The notes: generated by a model not told the origin, from the sequence alone. Shown: positions 1 to 8,340, counted from the stretch's first letter. The stretch: DNA of 43,686 nucleotides from Candidatus Pacearchaeota archaeon (GCA_023133415.1 JAGLWM010000008.1:1-43686); one strand, 5' to 3'. Program-made: numbers and translations.

Positions 1-676
1 TGCCTTCGCTCATCGTTAGTCCACCGAGGATTAACACATTTGACCATTACCCCCGGCGTACTCCTTACGTCTACCGATCTCTAGCCGCTCAGTATCTCCT
101 GCACTTCACCACGCTTGAGACGTAGGATTTCACAAGAGACTTAAACGGCAAGCTACGGATGTTTTAGACCCAATAAAAAGGGATGCAACTTGAACTGCTG
201 GTATTACCGCGGCGGCTGGCACCAGTCTTTCCCAGTCCTTATTCTTCCAGATTTTTACACTGAAAAAAAGCTTTTCTAAACGAAAAGCACTTTGGTTCGC
301 TTTATCACACTTGCGTGCATTGTAAAAGTTCCGCGACTGCTGCACTCCGTAGAGCTAGGAATAGTGTCTCAGATTCCTTCTCCGGGCAACTCCGCTAAGA
401 GCCCGTAATGATCATCGCCTTGGTAGGCAGTTACCCCACCAACAAGCTAATCATCCGCAGTCTCATCCTTAGGCACGAGTTTCAGGGATATCCCTTTCCA
501 GGAAAAATCCCCTATCAAGTGTTAGACACAGTTTCCCGTGCTTATTCTTGACCTAAGGGTAGATTATCTACGTGTTACTGAGCAGTTCGCCTTCCTAATG
601 ATAAATCAAAAGAAAAAACTTGCATGTCTAAACCCAAACCAAATAGCTGCATCCTCCAGCAGGATAAACTGGAATT
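1..676 (-). rRNA. rrs: 16S rRNA, 5' part (runs off left edge)
   Basis: Read on the minus strand, the gene begins near 675 with a variant of the archaeal small-subunit start (ATTCCAGTTTATCCTGCTGG). The universal 530-loop segment GTGCCAGCCGCCGCGGTAAT lies at about 203-222. Other conserved blocks are visible: the motif around AACACGTAGATAATCTACC near 555-580 and the GCGAAGGC block at the left edge. The segment corresponds roughly to the first 730 positions of E. coli 16S, so the 3' part is outside the window. Several start-proximal positions differ from common archaeal primer sites (for example CCAG for CCGG), which fits a divergent DPANN lineage. No intron is seen. Short open frames on this stretch are chance. 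Confidence 0.96.
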
Positions 677-990
677 AAACAAAAATTGTTCTTTATAGTT
701 CCGAAAAACTAAATCCTTTTTGCTTTCAAAAGATAAAGGTAAACCTTTTGAAATTTGCTATCATAAAAATATGAATGATATCTAAATTAATTCATACAAT
801 CGCACAGACTGTATTTTATTTAGAAAGATCGCTCCATCACTTTAAGACATAACTAGAATTGATCATCATCACACCCGACTCTGTGGTCCGGCGCTCATTC
901 TAGCCTCAAAATTGTAAATTGAAGCTTTGGATATTATCTCCAAAGTTTTCATTTGTAATATTACTCGCAAAAATCCTTTTATAAATCTGT
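677..990 (-). promoter_or_regulatory. 16S rRNA promoter and long structured leader
   Basis: This 314-base stretch holds no gene. On the minus strand a strong archaeal TATA element (TTTATAAAAG) lies at about 976-986, predicting transcription start near 950-955 and a pre-16S leader of about 280 nt. The leader contains several inverted repeats: CTTTGGA/TCCAAAG around 924-944, TTTCAAAAG/CTTTTGAAA at 724-753, and AGTT/AACT around 697-712. Some may form the 5' side of the 16S processing stem, whose partner lies outside the window. Promoter and leader assignment is inference from position and sequence. Confidence 0.6.
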
Positions 991-1021
991 CGCTTGATAA
1001 AAATTTTTGTAGCGACGGAAA

Positions 1022-1120
1022 TTATTTTTTTAATCGCTTATCCATCAAAACAATATCTTCTACAACATCATAACCCAACTTTTTATAAAAATCAAATGCA
1101 CCAAATTCTTTATCCAATAA
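1022..1120 (-). pseudogene. GNAT acetyltransferase C-terminal remnant
   Basis: A 33-codon frame reads LLDKEFGAFDFYKKLGYDV followed by VEDIVLMDKRLKK and a stop. The FYKKLGY block followed by a beta strand and a methionine-rich end is the typical C-terminal acetyl-CoA-fold ending of GNAT N-acetyltransferases. An in-frame TAA lies immediately upstream and no plausible start or N-terminal two thirds is present, so this is a decayed fragment. It sits between the sigma-54-like gene and the rRNA promoter, which suggests loss or rearrangement at this spot. Confidence 0.65.
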
Positions 1121-1133
1121 AAAAAATTATTCC

Positions 1134-2120
1134 TTATTTCCTCGTACAATAAATTTCCTTACGCTTACTACTTCCCGGAATTCCGAGTTGTTCTCGATAC
1201 TTTGAAATAGTTTTTCTTGCGACAGGCAATCTAAGATTTTTACGCAATTGCCAATCAAATAAAACATCAATTCTGTCCTCTCCAGACAAAAAATATTTAA
1301 TTAATTTATCTTTAGTATAAATTTCCCTAATTTTATCCTTTGTCTTAAGCAAATCCTTAACAAAATAAGATGCCCCTTCTCCATCAACAGGATTCACATA
1401 CACCCGTCGTCCATCAATTAACCTATGGGCGGTAGATGTAGAACGAAATCCCAAATCCTCAGCCAAGTCATCCATATTATATTTATTAAAATGAAGTTTA
1501 TCCAAACTCCCAATAAACTCTCTTTGATTTTCTCCAATTAAATTATAAACACTTCTCAATTTTTCCGCCTGCCATTGATATTGTTTCAAAATTTTGGCAT
1601 AAACATTTCGCGTATTTTCAAATTCTTTAGAAATCTGAATATTTAATAATTTGGGCTTAATTATCAATCTATCATTAAAATGTAATATCGGTTTACCTTC
1701 TTTTTTAGCTTCATAAATTACATCAGCAGATAAATCCACCTCTTCAATATCAAAAATATCTTCTAAGTAATCCAATCCTCCATTCATAATTAATCCACTA
1801 CTTTTTTTATTAGTTCCATTTTCAGAATCAAAAAAAAATGAAAGCATAGCCATGGTATTTTTTTTATTATCCGAATTAGTGAGCGTATTCCCAGCTCTAT
1901 CTTTAACAACTTCCTCGACAATCTCAGGACTTTCAGCTATGCACTCAAGCAATTTACCAAGATTACCATATTCAAGCATTTTATTATGTTCAATCCTAAG
2001 AGACAAATTCTGCCTCATAGATACTTCTTGTTTTAGTGAACAATTTAATCCTAATTCCATTATAAATTTACAAAAACATTCTTTATAAATTTTACCCAAG
2101 TTGTTATTCGAGAATGACAA
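1134..2120 (-). CDS. Sigma-54 (RpoN)-like protein
   Basis: A 328-residue protein whose C-terminal half resembles bacterial sigma-54. Residues 301-310 read ARKTISKYRE, followed by QLGIPGSSKRKE; the bacterial RpoN box that reads the -24 promoter element is ARRTVAKYRE followed by LGIPSSxxRK. Residues about 182-254 resemble the end of the core-binding region: a WQ..KLR...LI..NQREF stretch, then DLAEDLGFRSTSTAHRLIDG, equivalent to the DIA..LG.HESTVSR.T. helix-turn-helix, then VYVNPVDGEGASYFV for the YV.TP.G.F.LK.FF segment. Residues 29-70 could be a degenerate activator-interacting region I. It is shorter than bacterial sigma-54 (about 400-500). The predicted start is TTG; ATG at residue 21 is an alternative. 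No AAA+ activator is in the window. Function in an archaeon is unknown. Confidence 0.82.
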   Translation of the reverse strand: MSFSNNNLGKIYKECFCKFIMELGLNCSLKQEVSMRQNLSLRIEHNKMLEYGNLGKLLECIAESPEIVEEVVKDRAGNTLTNSDNKKNTMAMLSFFFDSENGTNKKSSGLIMNGGLDYLEDIFDIEEVDLSADVIYEAKKEGKPILHFNDRLIIKPKLLNIQISKEFENTRNVYAKILKQYQWQAEKLRSVYNLIGENQREFIGSLDKLHFNKYNMDDLAEDLGFRSTSTAHRLIDGRRVYVNPVDGEGASYFVKDLLKTKDKIREIYTKDKLIKYFLSGEDRIDVLFDWQLRKNLRLPVARKTISKYREQLGIPGSSKRKEIYCTRK

Positions 2121-2252
2121 CTAAAATCTATTATTTAACTTATCTCCAAAAACATTATAGCCCTGATATTTTCACCCTTTTCCCATTCCCAATTTCCCAT
2201 TCCCTGCCTCACTCTACCAACTACCACCTACAAGAAAACAAAGTTTTTCTGC

Positions 2253-4802
2253 CTAACCCCTATCTACTAACTTCCATCCCTCAAACACAACCAACCCACT
2301 CAAACCTCCGAAAACAGAAATCCCCAACTCCTTCAGACCCAATCCCACAAACCCAAACACCGATCCCAATCCAGAATAAACCAATCCAAAATGCAACCCC
2401 GCCGAGATCAAAACAGCCAAAATCAAAAACCAATTATTCACAACCCCAGTCGCAAACAAACTCCTCCCCGACTTACATGAAAAAGCAAAAAACAACTCAA
2501 AAAAAATCGCCGTCGTAATCGCCATCGTCCGAGCCACATCCAAACTAAAATTCGCATTTCCCCAACTAAATACCCAAATCACCGACAGAAAATTCAAAAC
2601 ACCAGCAACCAAAATCCATTTCCAAATCCCAGACAATAAAGCATCATTCTTCGGACCACGCTTCATCACATTCTTCTCAGCAGGCTCAACAGCCAAAGCC
2701 AACGCCGGCAAACTATCCGTCACAAGATTCATCCATAAAATAGCAAGCGGCAAAAACGGCAGAGGCATCCCAACCATCAAAGCAAAAATAATAATAAAAA
2801 TATCTCCAGTATTCGCCGCCAACAAAAACTTCAATGATTTCTTCAAATTATCAAAAACCCTACGACCTTGTCGAATCGCCCCGACAATAGACGCAAAATT
2901 ATCATCCAGCAAAACCATATCTGATGAATCCCGAGCAACATCACTCCCACGTTTCCCCATCGCAACGCCAATATCGGCTCGCTTCAACGCCAAAATATCA
3001 TTCACACCGTCTCCAGTCACCGCAACAATCTCGCCCTGCTTCTTCAAAATCTCAACAATCTTCAACTTCTGCTGCGGCGTCACTCGAGCAAAAATAATCT
3101 TCGTCCGAACGACCTCGTCCCACTTCTCCTCACTCAAACCCTCAAGCTCTCCACCTTCAATTATGGCCCCCTTGAGTCCAATCTTCTTCACAATCGTCGC
3201 CGTAGTTAAAGCAGAATCTCCAGTAACAACTTTAATTTGAATCCCAGCCGCAACAGCCTCGCGAATCGCATCCTTGACCTCCTCCCTCGGCGGATCAATC
3301 ATTCCAACAAATCCAGCAAAAATCAAATGATTCTCAGCCTCTTCCTGATTCACTTTCCTAATCTGCCGAAACCCGAAACCCAGAACCCTCAAGCCCCGCT
3401 TTTCCATCTTCCTCGAAATCTCCGTAAGCTCCTTCTTCCTTTTACTCGACATCAACTTAGCCTTTCCGTCAACAAGCTCTCTCGTACACCTATCCAAAAC
3501 TTTCAATGGCGCTCCCTTAACATAACTGGTCTGAATACCACTAGAAGCTCGAACAATCGACATCATCTTTCGCTCACTATCAAAGACAAATTCCTTAACT
3601 CTAACATTCGCCTCCGTCAACTTCTTCTTATCTAAGCCAATCCCTCTTCCCGCCAAAACCAGCGCCACCTCAGTCGGGTCCCCCAAAATTGTGCCGCTCT
3701 CATCTCGCGCATCATTACACAGAACTCCAATTTCCAAAACCTTTTTCTTTCCAATTTCCCCTCGACCTTCGACCTCAGAAGCATAAACTTCATCAACTGT
3801 GAGTTCCTCTTCAGTCAAAGTCCCAGTCTTATCCGTACAAATCACCGTCGCCCGACCCAAAGTCTCAGCCGCAGGAAGCCGCCGAATCAAAACATTAACC
3901 TTATACATTTGCCTCACAGCAACAGCCAATGTAATCGCAATAATCGCCGGCAAACCCTCAGGAATTGCACCAACAGCCAAACTCACCCCAACCAAAAACA
4001 TCTCAATCATATTCTCTCCAACCAAAATCCCAACTCCAAAAACAATCCCTACCAAAATCAAAATAGCAATCGAAATATTTCTAGAAAAAATATTAACCCT
4101 TTTCTCAAGCGGCATAATCTCACTCTTCGTCGTCTGCACCAACTCTGCCAACTTCCCAAACTCCGTCCTCTGCCCCGTCTCCACAACAACAGCCTCCGTT
4201 CGACCCCGAACAATTGTTGTCCCAGCATAAAGCATATTCTTCCTATCCGCCAAGACAACATCCCTACCCAAAACCTCAACATTCTTCTCAATCGGAAAAC
4301 TCTCCCCGCTCAAAACTGCCTCATTAGCCTGTAGCTCCTCACTCTTCAATATCCTACAATCCGCCAAAACATTATCACCAGCATTCAAAATCACAATATC
4401 GCCAGGAACCAAAAACCTACTATCAATCCTGACCTGCTTCCCATTCCGCAAAACCAAAACCTTATATCGCAAACTCCGACGTAATTTCTCAATAATCTCC
4501 TCCGCCTTATACTCCTGAAAAAATCCAATTCCACCATTCAACAAAATAACAATCCCAATCACAATAGCGTCGACAAGATGCCCAACCAACAAAGACAAAG
4601 CAGCCGCCGCAATCAAAACCCAAACCAACAAAGAATTAAACTGTCCAAAAAAAACCTTCAATCTACTTTTCCGCTTATACTGCCGAAGAACATTTTTTCC
4701 AAATCTCGCAAACCTCTTTTGCACTTCTTTTTCGCTCAACCCATTCCGAGAACTCCCAAGACTCTTCATCACCTTCTCGGCACTCTCAACATGCCAATCC
4801 AT
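2253..4802 (-). CDS. P-type cation-transporting ATPase (P2A, Ca2+-type)
   Basis: An 849-residue membrane ion pump that hydrolyses ATP through an aspartyl-phosphate. The order is the standard one: an N-terminal cation-ATPase domain, two membrane helices (about 55-95), actuator with LSGES (164-168), helices M3-M4 with PEGLP (281-285), the phosphorylation motif DKTGTLT (324-330), nucleotide domain with KGAP, then MIDPPRE, TGD and TGDGVND, and six C-terminal helices including WMNLVTDSLPALAL. PEGLP in M4 and NLVTD in M6 are the ion-site motifs of the SERCA/PMR1 group, so Ca2+ or Mn2+ is the likely substrate. The usual VNDAPAL is VNDILAL here. A TATA-like element about 25 nt before the start suggests a leaderless transcript, divergent from the hydrolase gene. 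Confidence 0.93.
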   Translation of the reverse strand: MDWHVESAEKVMKSLGSSRNGLSEKEVQKRFARFGKNVLRQYKRKSRLKVFFGQFNSLLVWVLIAAAALSLLVGHLVDAIVIGIVILLNGGIGFFQEYKAEEIIEKLRRSLRYKVLVLRNGKQVRIDSRFLVPGDIVILNAGDNVLADCRILKSEELQANEAVLSGESFPIEKNVEVLGRDVVLADRKNMLYAGTTIVRGRTEAVVVETGQRTEFGKLAELVQTTKSEIMPLEKRVNIFSRNISIAILILVGIVFGVGILVGENMIEMFLVGVSLAVGAIPEGLPAIIAITLAVAVRQMYKVNVLIRRLPAAETLGRATVICTDKTGTLTEEELTVDEVYASEVEGRGEIGKKKVLEIGVLCNDARDESGTILGDPTEVALVLAGRGIGLDKKKLTEANVRVKEFVFDSERKMMSIVRASSGIQTSYVKGAPLKVLDRCTRELVDGKAKLMSSKRKKELTEISRKMEKRGLRVLGFGFRQIRKVNQEEAENHLIFAGFVGMIDPPREEVKDAIREAVAAGIQIKVVTGDSALTTATIVKKIGLKGAIIEGGELEGLSEEKWDEVVRTKIIFARVTPQQKLKIVEILKKQGEIVAVTGDGVNDILALKRADIGVAMGKRGSDVARDSSDMVLLDDNFASIVGAIRQGRRVFDNLKKSLKFLLAANTGDIFIIIFALMVGMPLPFLPLAILWMNLVTDSLPALALAVEPAEKNVMKRGPKNDALLSGIWKWILVAGVLNFLSVIWVFSWGNANFSLDVARTMAITTAIFFELFFAFSCKSGRSLFATGVVNNWFLILAVLISAGLHFGLVYSGLGSVFGFVGLGLKELGISVFGGLSGLVVFEGWKLVDRG

Positions 4803-4875
4803 AAAACACCAAAGATAAATCAGATTATAAATCTACCCGTCCTAACACTTATAAAAAGAGAACCATTATTAATAA
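4803..4875. promoter_or_regulatory. Divergent promoter region
   Basis: The 73-base gap between the ATPase and hydrolase starts holds a TATA element for each direction: ACTTATAAAAAG at 4847-4858 for the rightward gene (ATG 4876) and ATTTATAATC on the minus strand around 4824-4834 for the ATPase. Both spacings fit leaderless or very short-leader mRNAs. Confidence 0.55.
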
Positions 4876-5772
4876 ATGGAAAATAAAAAACCAATGATAT
4901 TCTTGCTGATTTTTATTGGGCTTCTTGTTATTATAATATCTCTATTCGTAAAGACGGGGATAATGCAAACTTCTTCAATTGATGAAAGGGATTTATCCAG
5001 ATGGGAATATGAAGAAAATACGATAAATAATTCTAATAAGTTTGTAATTCAGGGCTCAAATGAGACTTGCTGGTATTTAATTCATGGTTATACTGAGACT
5101 CCCGATAGCATGAGAGAATTAGCGCAAAAAATTAATGAAGAGTTTAATGAAACTGTATTTGCAACTCGACTAAATGGTCATGGCGAAGTTCCAAGCCACA
5201 TTTTAAATTTAAGTTTAAATGAATGGTATAGCCAAACGAGTGGAGAATTTGACGAATTAAAAATAAATTGCAAAAAAATAAATGTGGTTGGATTTTCATT
5301 CGGAGGAACTCTTGCCACCCGACTTTCAGAAGAGAAAAAAGTTGAGCATTCTTTTTTATTGGCTCCGTATCTTTTCCCAAGATTTAATACAGAAATTTTA
5401 ATAAATAGTTTCTCTAATACATTTGTTTATTTTAAAAAATCCGAACTTGCAAATTTAAATAATGAAGAAAGTACAAAAAATTATATTGCATACTGGAATT
5501 TTCCATTAATTCCCATTCAGAACTCGGAAAACTTTTTCCAAGAAACAATAAAAAATTTGAAGACAATAAAAAATCCCATTCTAATTCAGCACTCAACAGG
5601 AGATACGACAAGCAGCATAAAAAGTTCAAAAGTTATATATGCAGAAATCTCTTCAGAAATTAAGGAATTAAAAATTTATAATAAATCAAATCATATCTTA
5701 CTTTTAGATTATGATAAAAATGAAACTATAAATTCAATAATTGAATTTGAAAAGAAATTAAGATTCAATTAA
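4876..5772 (+). CDS. Membrane-anchored alpha/beta hydrolase (esterase/lipase-like)
   Basis: A 298-residue alpha/beta-hydrolase with an N-terminal membrane helix (about residues 6-26), so the enzyme domain is probably outside the cell, tethered to the membrane. The oxyanion segment LIHGYTETP is at 68-76. The nucleophile elbow GFSFGG places Ser141; Asp243 (HSTGD) and His273 (SNHILL) complete a catalytic triad. This layout matches carboxylesterase EstA-like or monoacylglycerol-lipase-like enzymes; the substrate cannot be told from sequence. Its stop overlaps the convergent uS2 gene end by 4 bases. It has its own TATA box, so it is likely a single-gene transcript. Confidence 0.85.
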   Translation: MENKKPMIFLLIFIGLLVIIISLFVKTGIMQTSSIDERDLSRWEYEENTINNSNKFVIQGSNETCWYLIHGYTETPDSMRELAQKINEEFNETVFATRLNGHGEVPSHILNLSLNEWYSQTSGEFDELKINCKKINVVGFSFGGTLATRLSEEKKVEHSFLLAPYLFPRFNTEILINSFSNTFVYFKKSELANLNNEESTKNYIAYWNFPLIPIQNSENFFQETIKNLKTIKNPILIQHSTGDTTSSIKSSKVIYAEISSEIKELKIYNKSNHILLLDYDKNETINSIIEFEKKLRFN

Positions 5773-6677
5773 ACTCCCTCAGCAACTTCTTCTCCAACAC
5801 TCACGCTCCCTTCTTCCTTTTTCTCCGCAATCTCAATCTTCGCCTCTTCATCAGCCTTCTCAGCCAAAGCCCTCATTTTCTCCTCAATCGCACCCTCGGC
5901 ACTCTTCAAGCTCTGCTCCTTCTTTTCCCTAGCTAACCTCTTCTTTCTGGGCTCTTCTAAAATCAACGCCTCACCAACAAAGTCCTCAAGACTGGGCAAC
6001 GGCTTATCAATTCCATGTGCCTTCATATATTCCCGAGCCATCAACCAAAAAAACAATCCCATAGACTTATTCGACTTATTATTACCAATCATCACAATAT
6101 CACAATTAGCCGTATGATTATTAGTATCACAAACTGCAACAACGGGAATTCTAATGTTCTTAGCATCGGCCAACGCATTCTTATCCAACCACGGATCACA
6201 AATCAAAACCATCTTCGTCTCAATAAAATCATCCAAAACAGTATTAGTCAAAACACCACTAGGATACTTCTTCGTATAAGTTCGAACCCCCGTCAATTCC
6301 GCAAACATCTTCGCACCCCTCCAACCAGCTTCCCGCTTACATACTAATGTCCAGTCATCAGGCTTAAATCGCTTAATAAAATCAATCCCATCCGCTAACT
6401 TTTTATCAACAAGCAATGTATTCAAAATCGCCAATCCATCCAATCTCCTACGATAAACGTATTTCTTCATAGTCGGAGTAATAACTTTTGTCCCCAAATA
6501 AGCCGCCGTTTTAATATAATCTTCAAGAGGAGTCAAAATCGTCTGATCTTCTTTCTTCACGCTATCGCTTTCACTTAACGTCGTATTTTTCTTTTCAGGT
6601 TTTTCATCCTCTTGTTTCTCGAGATTTTTATCTACAGCCAATTCATCGACAATAGTTTTTTCTTTTTCATCTGCCAT
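5769..6677 (-). CDS. rps2: Ribosomal protein uS2
   Basis: The small-subunit ribosomal protein S2/SA. The core lies at about residues 50-235: YLGTKVITPTMKKYVYRRR, then RLDGLAILN, a RFKPDD segment, ELTGVRT..KKYPSGVLTN, the DPWLDKNALADA block, IPVVAVCDTNN, and IPxNNKS-like IGNNKSNKSMGLFFWLMARE. At 302 residues it is longer than typical archaeal S2 (about 200-230) because of an acidic/charged N-terminal extension of about 45 residues and a charged, probably coiled tail of about 60 residues. The start codon is preceded by a long leader. In many archaea rps2 lies with eno and rpoK; here those genes are nearby but separated by inserted genes. Confidence 0.96.
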   Translation of the reverse strand: MADEKEKTIVDELAVDKNLEKQEDEKPEKKNTTLSESDSVKKEDQTILTPLEDYIKTAAYLGTKVITPTMKKYVYRRRLDGLAILNTLLVDKKLADGIDFIKRFKPDDWTLVCKREAGWRGAKMFAELTGVRTYTKKYPSGVLTNTVLDDFIETKMVLICDPWLDKNALADAKNIRIPVVAVCDTNNHTANCDIVMIGNNKSNKSMGLFFWLMAREYMKAHGIDKPLPSLEDFVGEALILEEPRKKRLAREKKEQSLKSAEGAIEEKMRALAEKADEEAKIEIAEKKEEGSVSVGEEVAEGV

Positions 6678-6775
6678 TTGGAGTATAATTCCGCTCAGGA
6701 GTAAACGCTACTACTCGATTTCTCAAGCCCCGCACCTGATACGTAAAATAACTAGATATTTTTACTTTATAAGTT
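6678..6775 (-). promoter_or_regulatory. rps2 promoter and structured 5' leader
   Basis: On the minus strand a TATA-like ACTTATAAAGTA lies around 6760-6775, which would give an mRNA leader of about 60-70 nt, unusual beside the mostly leaderless genes here. The leader contains an inverted repeat GAGTA...TACTC around 6700-6717 and a GC-rich segment (GTGCGGGGC) near 6730. It could be an autoregulatory S2-binding leader, but that is inference. Confidence 0.4.
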
Positions 6776-6792
6776 TACCTATAAATGGTTTT

Positions 6793-7554
6793 TCATTTTT
6801 TAGCCATTTTCCACATCCGACCAAAATATTCTTTATATGATTCTGCAACAAATTTATTATTTATTCTAAAAATTAATGGTTCTTTAGTCCACACAATTAT
6901 CGCAACAATATCTTTTTGAATATGAACTTCTGTTAATGGTTCAAAGTCTTTGTCAAAATATCTTATTTCCGTATATTTATTTTTAGAAGCCTCTCCGTAA
7001 TATCTTATTGATTCATTAAAAACCATACGAACATTAATTTTCTTCTCCTTTCTTTTCACATTATGATTCACCCAAAAATCTCTCCCCATTATTTCTATCG
7101 AATCTTGAGGTGCCCCAAACACAAAGTAATTTCCATTATTCAGTGCATTATTGTAAAAAGATTTTATCGCCTTAACTCCTCGAGAAATTGTCGCTTCCTG
7201 CTTTTCTGGAATTTCTTTTATCGTAGATCTTATTTCCCCTGCTATTTTTTTTGCAAGTTTCTTCTTCTCAATTAATTCTTTTTCTTGTTCGTCAAAATAA
7301 TGTAAAAAGGTCTCATGAGGAGATATACTAAACACCTTTCTTCCATTTTCAATAATAAAGCTTACAAGACCCTTATCTATTAATTTTTCCAAATTATCAT
7401 AAACAATATTCTTATGAAATTTTGTATTCTTGATTAATTGACTTGCATCTGCCGTCTTGAATTTTATTAAAGAGTGGTATACCTTTGCTTCATTTTTATT
7501 AAAACCTAAATTAATAAAATCTCCAATTTCCATAGTAGTCATAATATGTGACAA
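6793..7554 (-). CDS. TrmB-like transcriptional regulator
   Basis: A 253-residue protein with an N-terminal winged helix-turn-helix: FINLGFNKNEAKVYHSLIKF (13-32) matches the LGL...EAKVYLALL opening of the TrmB family, followed by ASQL...TKFHKNIVYDNLEKLIDKGL, the recognition part. Residues about 85-115 form a charged coiled-coil linker, and the C-terminal half (EATISRGVKAIKSFYNN..., FWVNHNVKRKEKKINVRMVF) resembles the TrmB-associated phospholipase-D-like sensor domain. The ligand is unknown. It is divergent from the 7589 gene with only 34 bases between them, so it may control that gene or itself. ATGs at residues 5 and 8 are alternative starts. Confidence 0.8.
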   Translation of the reverse strand: MSHIMTTMEIGDFINLGFNKNEAKVYHSLIKFKTADASQLIKNTKFHKNIVYDNLEKLIDKGLVSFIIENGRKVFSISPHETFLHYFDEQEKELIEKKKLAKKIAGEIRSTIKEIPEKQEATISRGVKAIKSFYNNALNNGNYFVFGAPQDSIEIMGRDFWVNHNVKRKEKKINVRMVFNESIRYYGEASKNKYTEIRYFDKDFEPLTEVHIQKDIVAIIVWTKEPLIFRINNKFVAESYKEYFGRMWKMAKK

Positions 7555-7588
7555 CCAATATTTAAAACTTTTGTTTTTATGGAAATTT

Positions 7589-8032
7589 ATGGAAGATAGA
7601 ATGAAAGAAGTTTACAAAAATATCCTTACGGCAGCATTAGTTTTTACAACGATAGCTTTTATGTTTAGACCAAAATTGCCAGAGCCTACAACATTAGATA
7701 TAACACCAAAATTAGGAACTCAGTTAGAGATGCTACAAGCAAATGCCCATGCTCGCAAAGGCATTATGTTAAAAGTTTATGATAAGCAAAATTCAAGACA
7801 AGTTTTATTCTATGATCATGGTTTTGATGGAACATTGGACGAAGTTGCAATTAGTGGAGGAGGCGGAAAATACACAACACACAAACCAAAAGATATTGTA
7901 AAATGGAATTCAGCATATAATGGACTTAGACAAAAATTAGGGGGAAATAATTTTGAACCAATTTTCGATCACTTTGTGAAAAAAGATCATATAAGTTATG
8001 TAAATAAATTAGAAAGTATTATAGAAGATTAA
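7589..8032 (+). CDS. Unknown membrane-anchored protein
   Basis: A 147-residue protein I do not recognise. I chose the ATG at 7589 rather than upstream in-frame starts because those would overlap the divergent regulator gene. Residues about 8-26 form one hydrophobic helix (ILTAALVFTTIAFMF), followed by a proline-rich stretch and a soluble domain with VLFYDHGFDGTLDEVAISG and a GGGG turn. The N-terminal helix suggests a signal anchor. It starts a rightward series of small accessory genes up to 9370 and shares a short control region with the TrmB-like regulator. Confidence 0.7.
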   Translation: MEDRMKEVYKNILTAALVFTTIAFMFRPKLPEPTTLDITPKLGTQLEMLQANAHARKGIMLKVYDKQNSRQVLFYDHGFDGTLDEVAISGGGGKYTTHKPKDIVKWNSAYNGLRQKLGGNNFEPIFDHFVKKDHISYVNKLESIIED

Positions 8033-8071
8033 AAATAAAACTAACTACAAAATAATAGATGAGGAACTAAA

Positions 8072-8332
8072 ATGGTAATTGCCACAGGAGCTTTAGGCAA
8101 TGTTAGAAAACAGGAAGAATATAGTAAAAGTGTCAAAAAATTTAGGCAAATAATATCAGATAGAAATGAAGAGTTGAATGAAAAAATCAAATCTTTAGAA
8201 TCCAAAGCTAGACATTGGAGTAATATAAGTGGGATAGGTGGAATATCATTTATGACATCACTTGACACCAACTTTACCTCCCGATATTTTGACAATCCCC
8301 CTATGTCTCTTGCTTATACACTATGTCTCTAG
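8072..8332 (+). CDS. Unknown small protein, C-terminus altered by a 20-bp duplication
   Basis: An 86-residue frame starting at ATG 8072, 39 bases after the previous gene, with a purine-rich GATGAGGAAC stretch upstream. Residues 10-50 are highly charged and probably helical/coiled (EEYSKSVKKFRQIISDRNEE). The end is disturbed: bases 8301-8320 and 8321-8340 are near-identical, and the second copy shifts the frame so the protein ends SLAYTLCL. Without one copy the frame would read SLAYTAESVIDRFE and stop near 8370, which looks like the ancestral end. I do not recognise the family. It may be functional with a changed tail or be decaying. Confidence 0.5.
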   Translation: MVIATGALGNVRKQEEYSKSVKKFRQIISDRNEELNEKIKSLESKARHWSNISGIGGISFMTSLDTNFTSRYFDNPPMSLAYTLCL

Positions 8333-8340
8333 CCTATACA
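8301..8340. repeat. 20-bp tandem duplication
   Basis: Two adjacent 20-base copies, CTATGTCTCTTGCTTATACA and CTATGTCTCTAGCCTATACA, differ at two positions. The unit length is not a multiple of three, so the duplication changes the reading frame at the end of the small gene that contains it. Confidence 0.85.

Noticed and set aside
845-905. Possible C/D box RNA or tRNA in the 16S leader (GTGATGA and GCGCCGGACC words)
   Set aside because: No matching D box (CTGA) at a usable distance and no cloverleaf could be drawn.
2178-2206. Direct repeat TCCCATTCCC upstream of the sigma-54-like gene
   Set aside because: Only two short imperfect copies in low-complexity DNA; no evidence for an operator.
2253-4802. 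Long plus-strand open frames across the ATPase, rps2, exosome and topA genes
   Set aside because: They are shadows of the minus-strand genes: low-complexity Asn/Pro/Ile-rich translations with no domain features.
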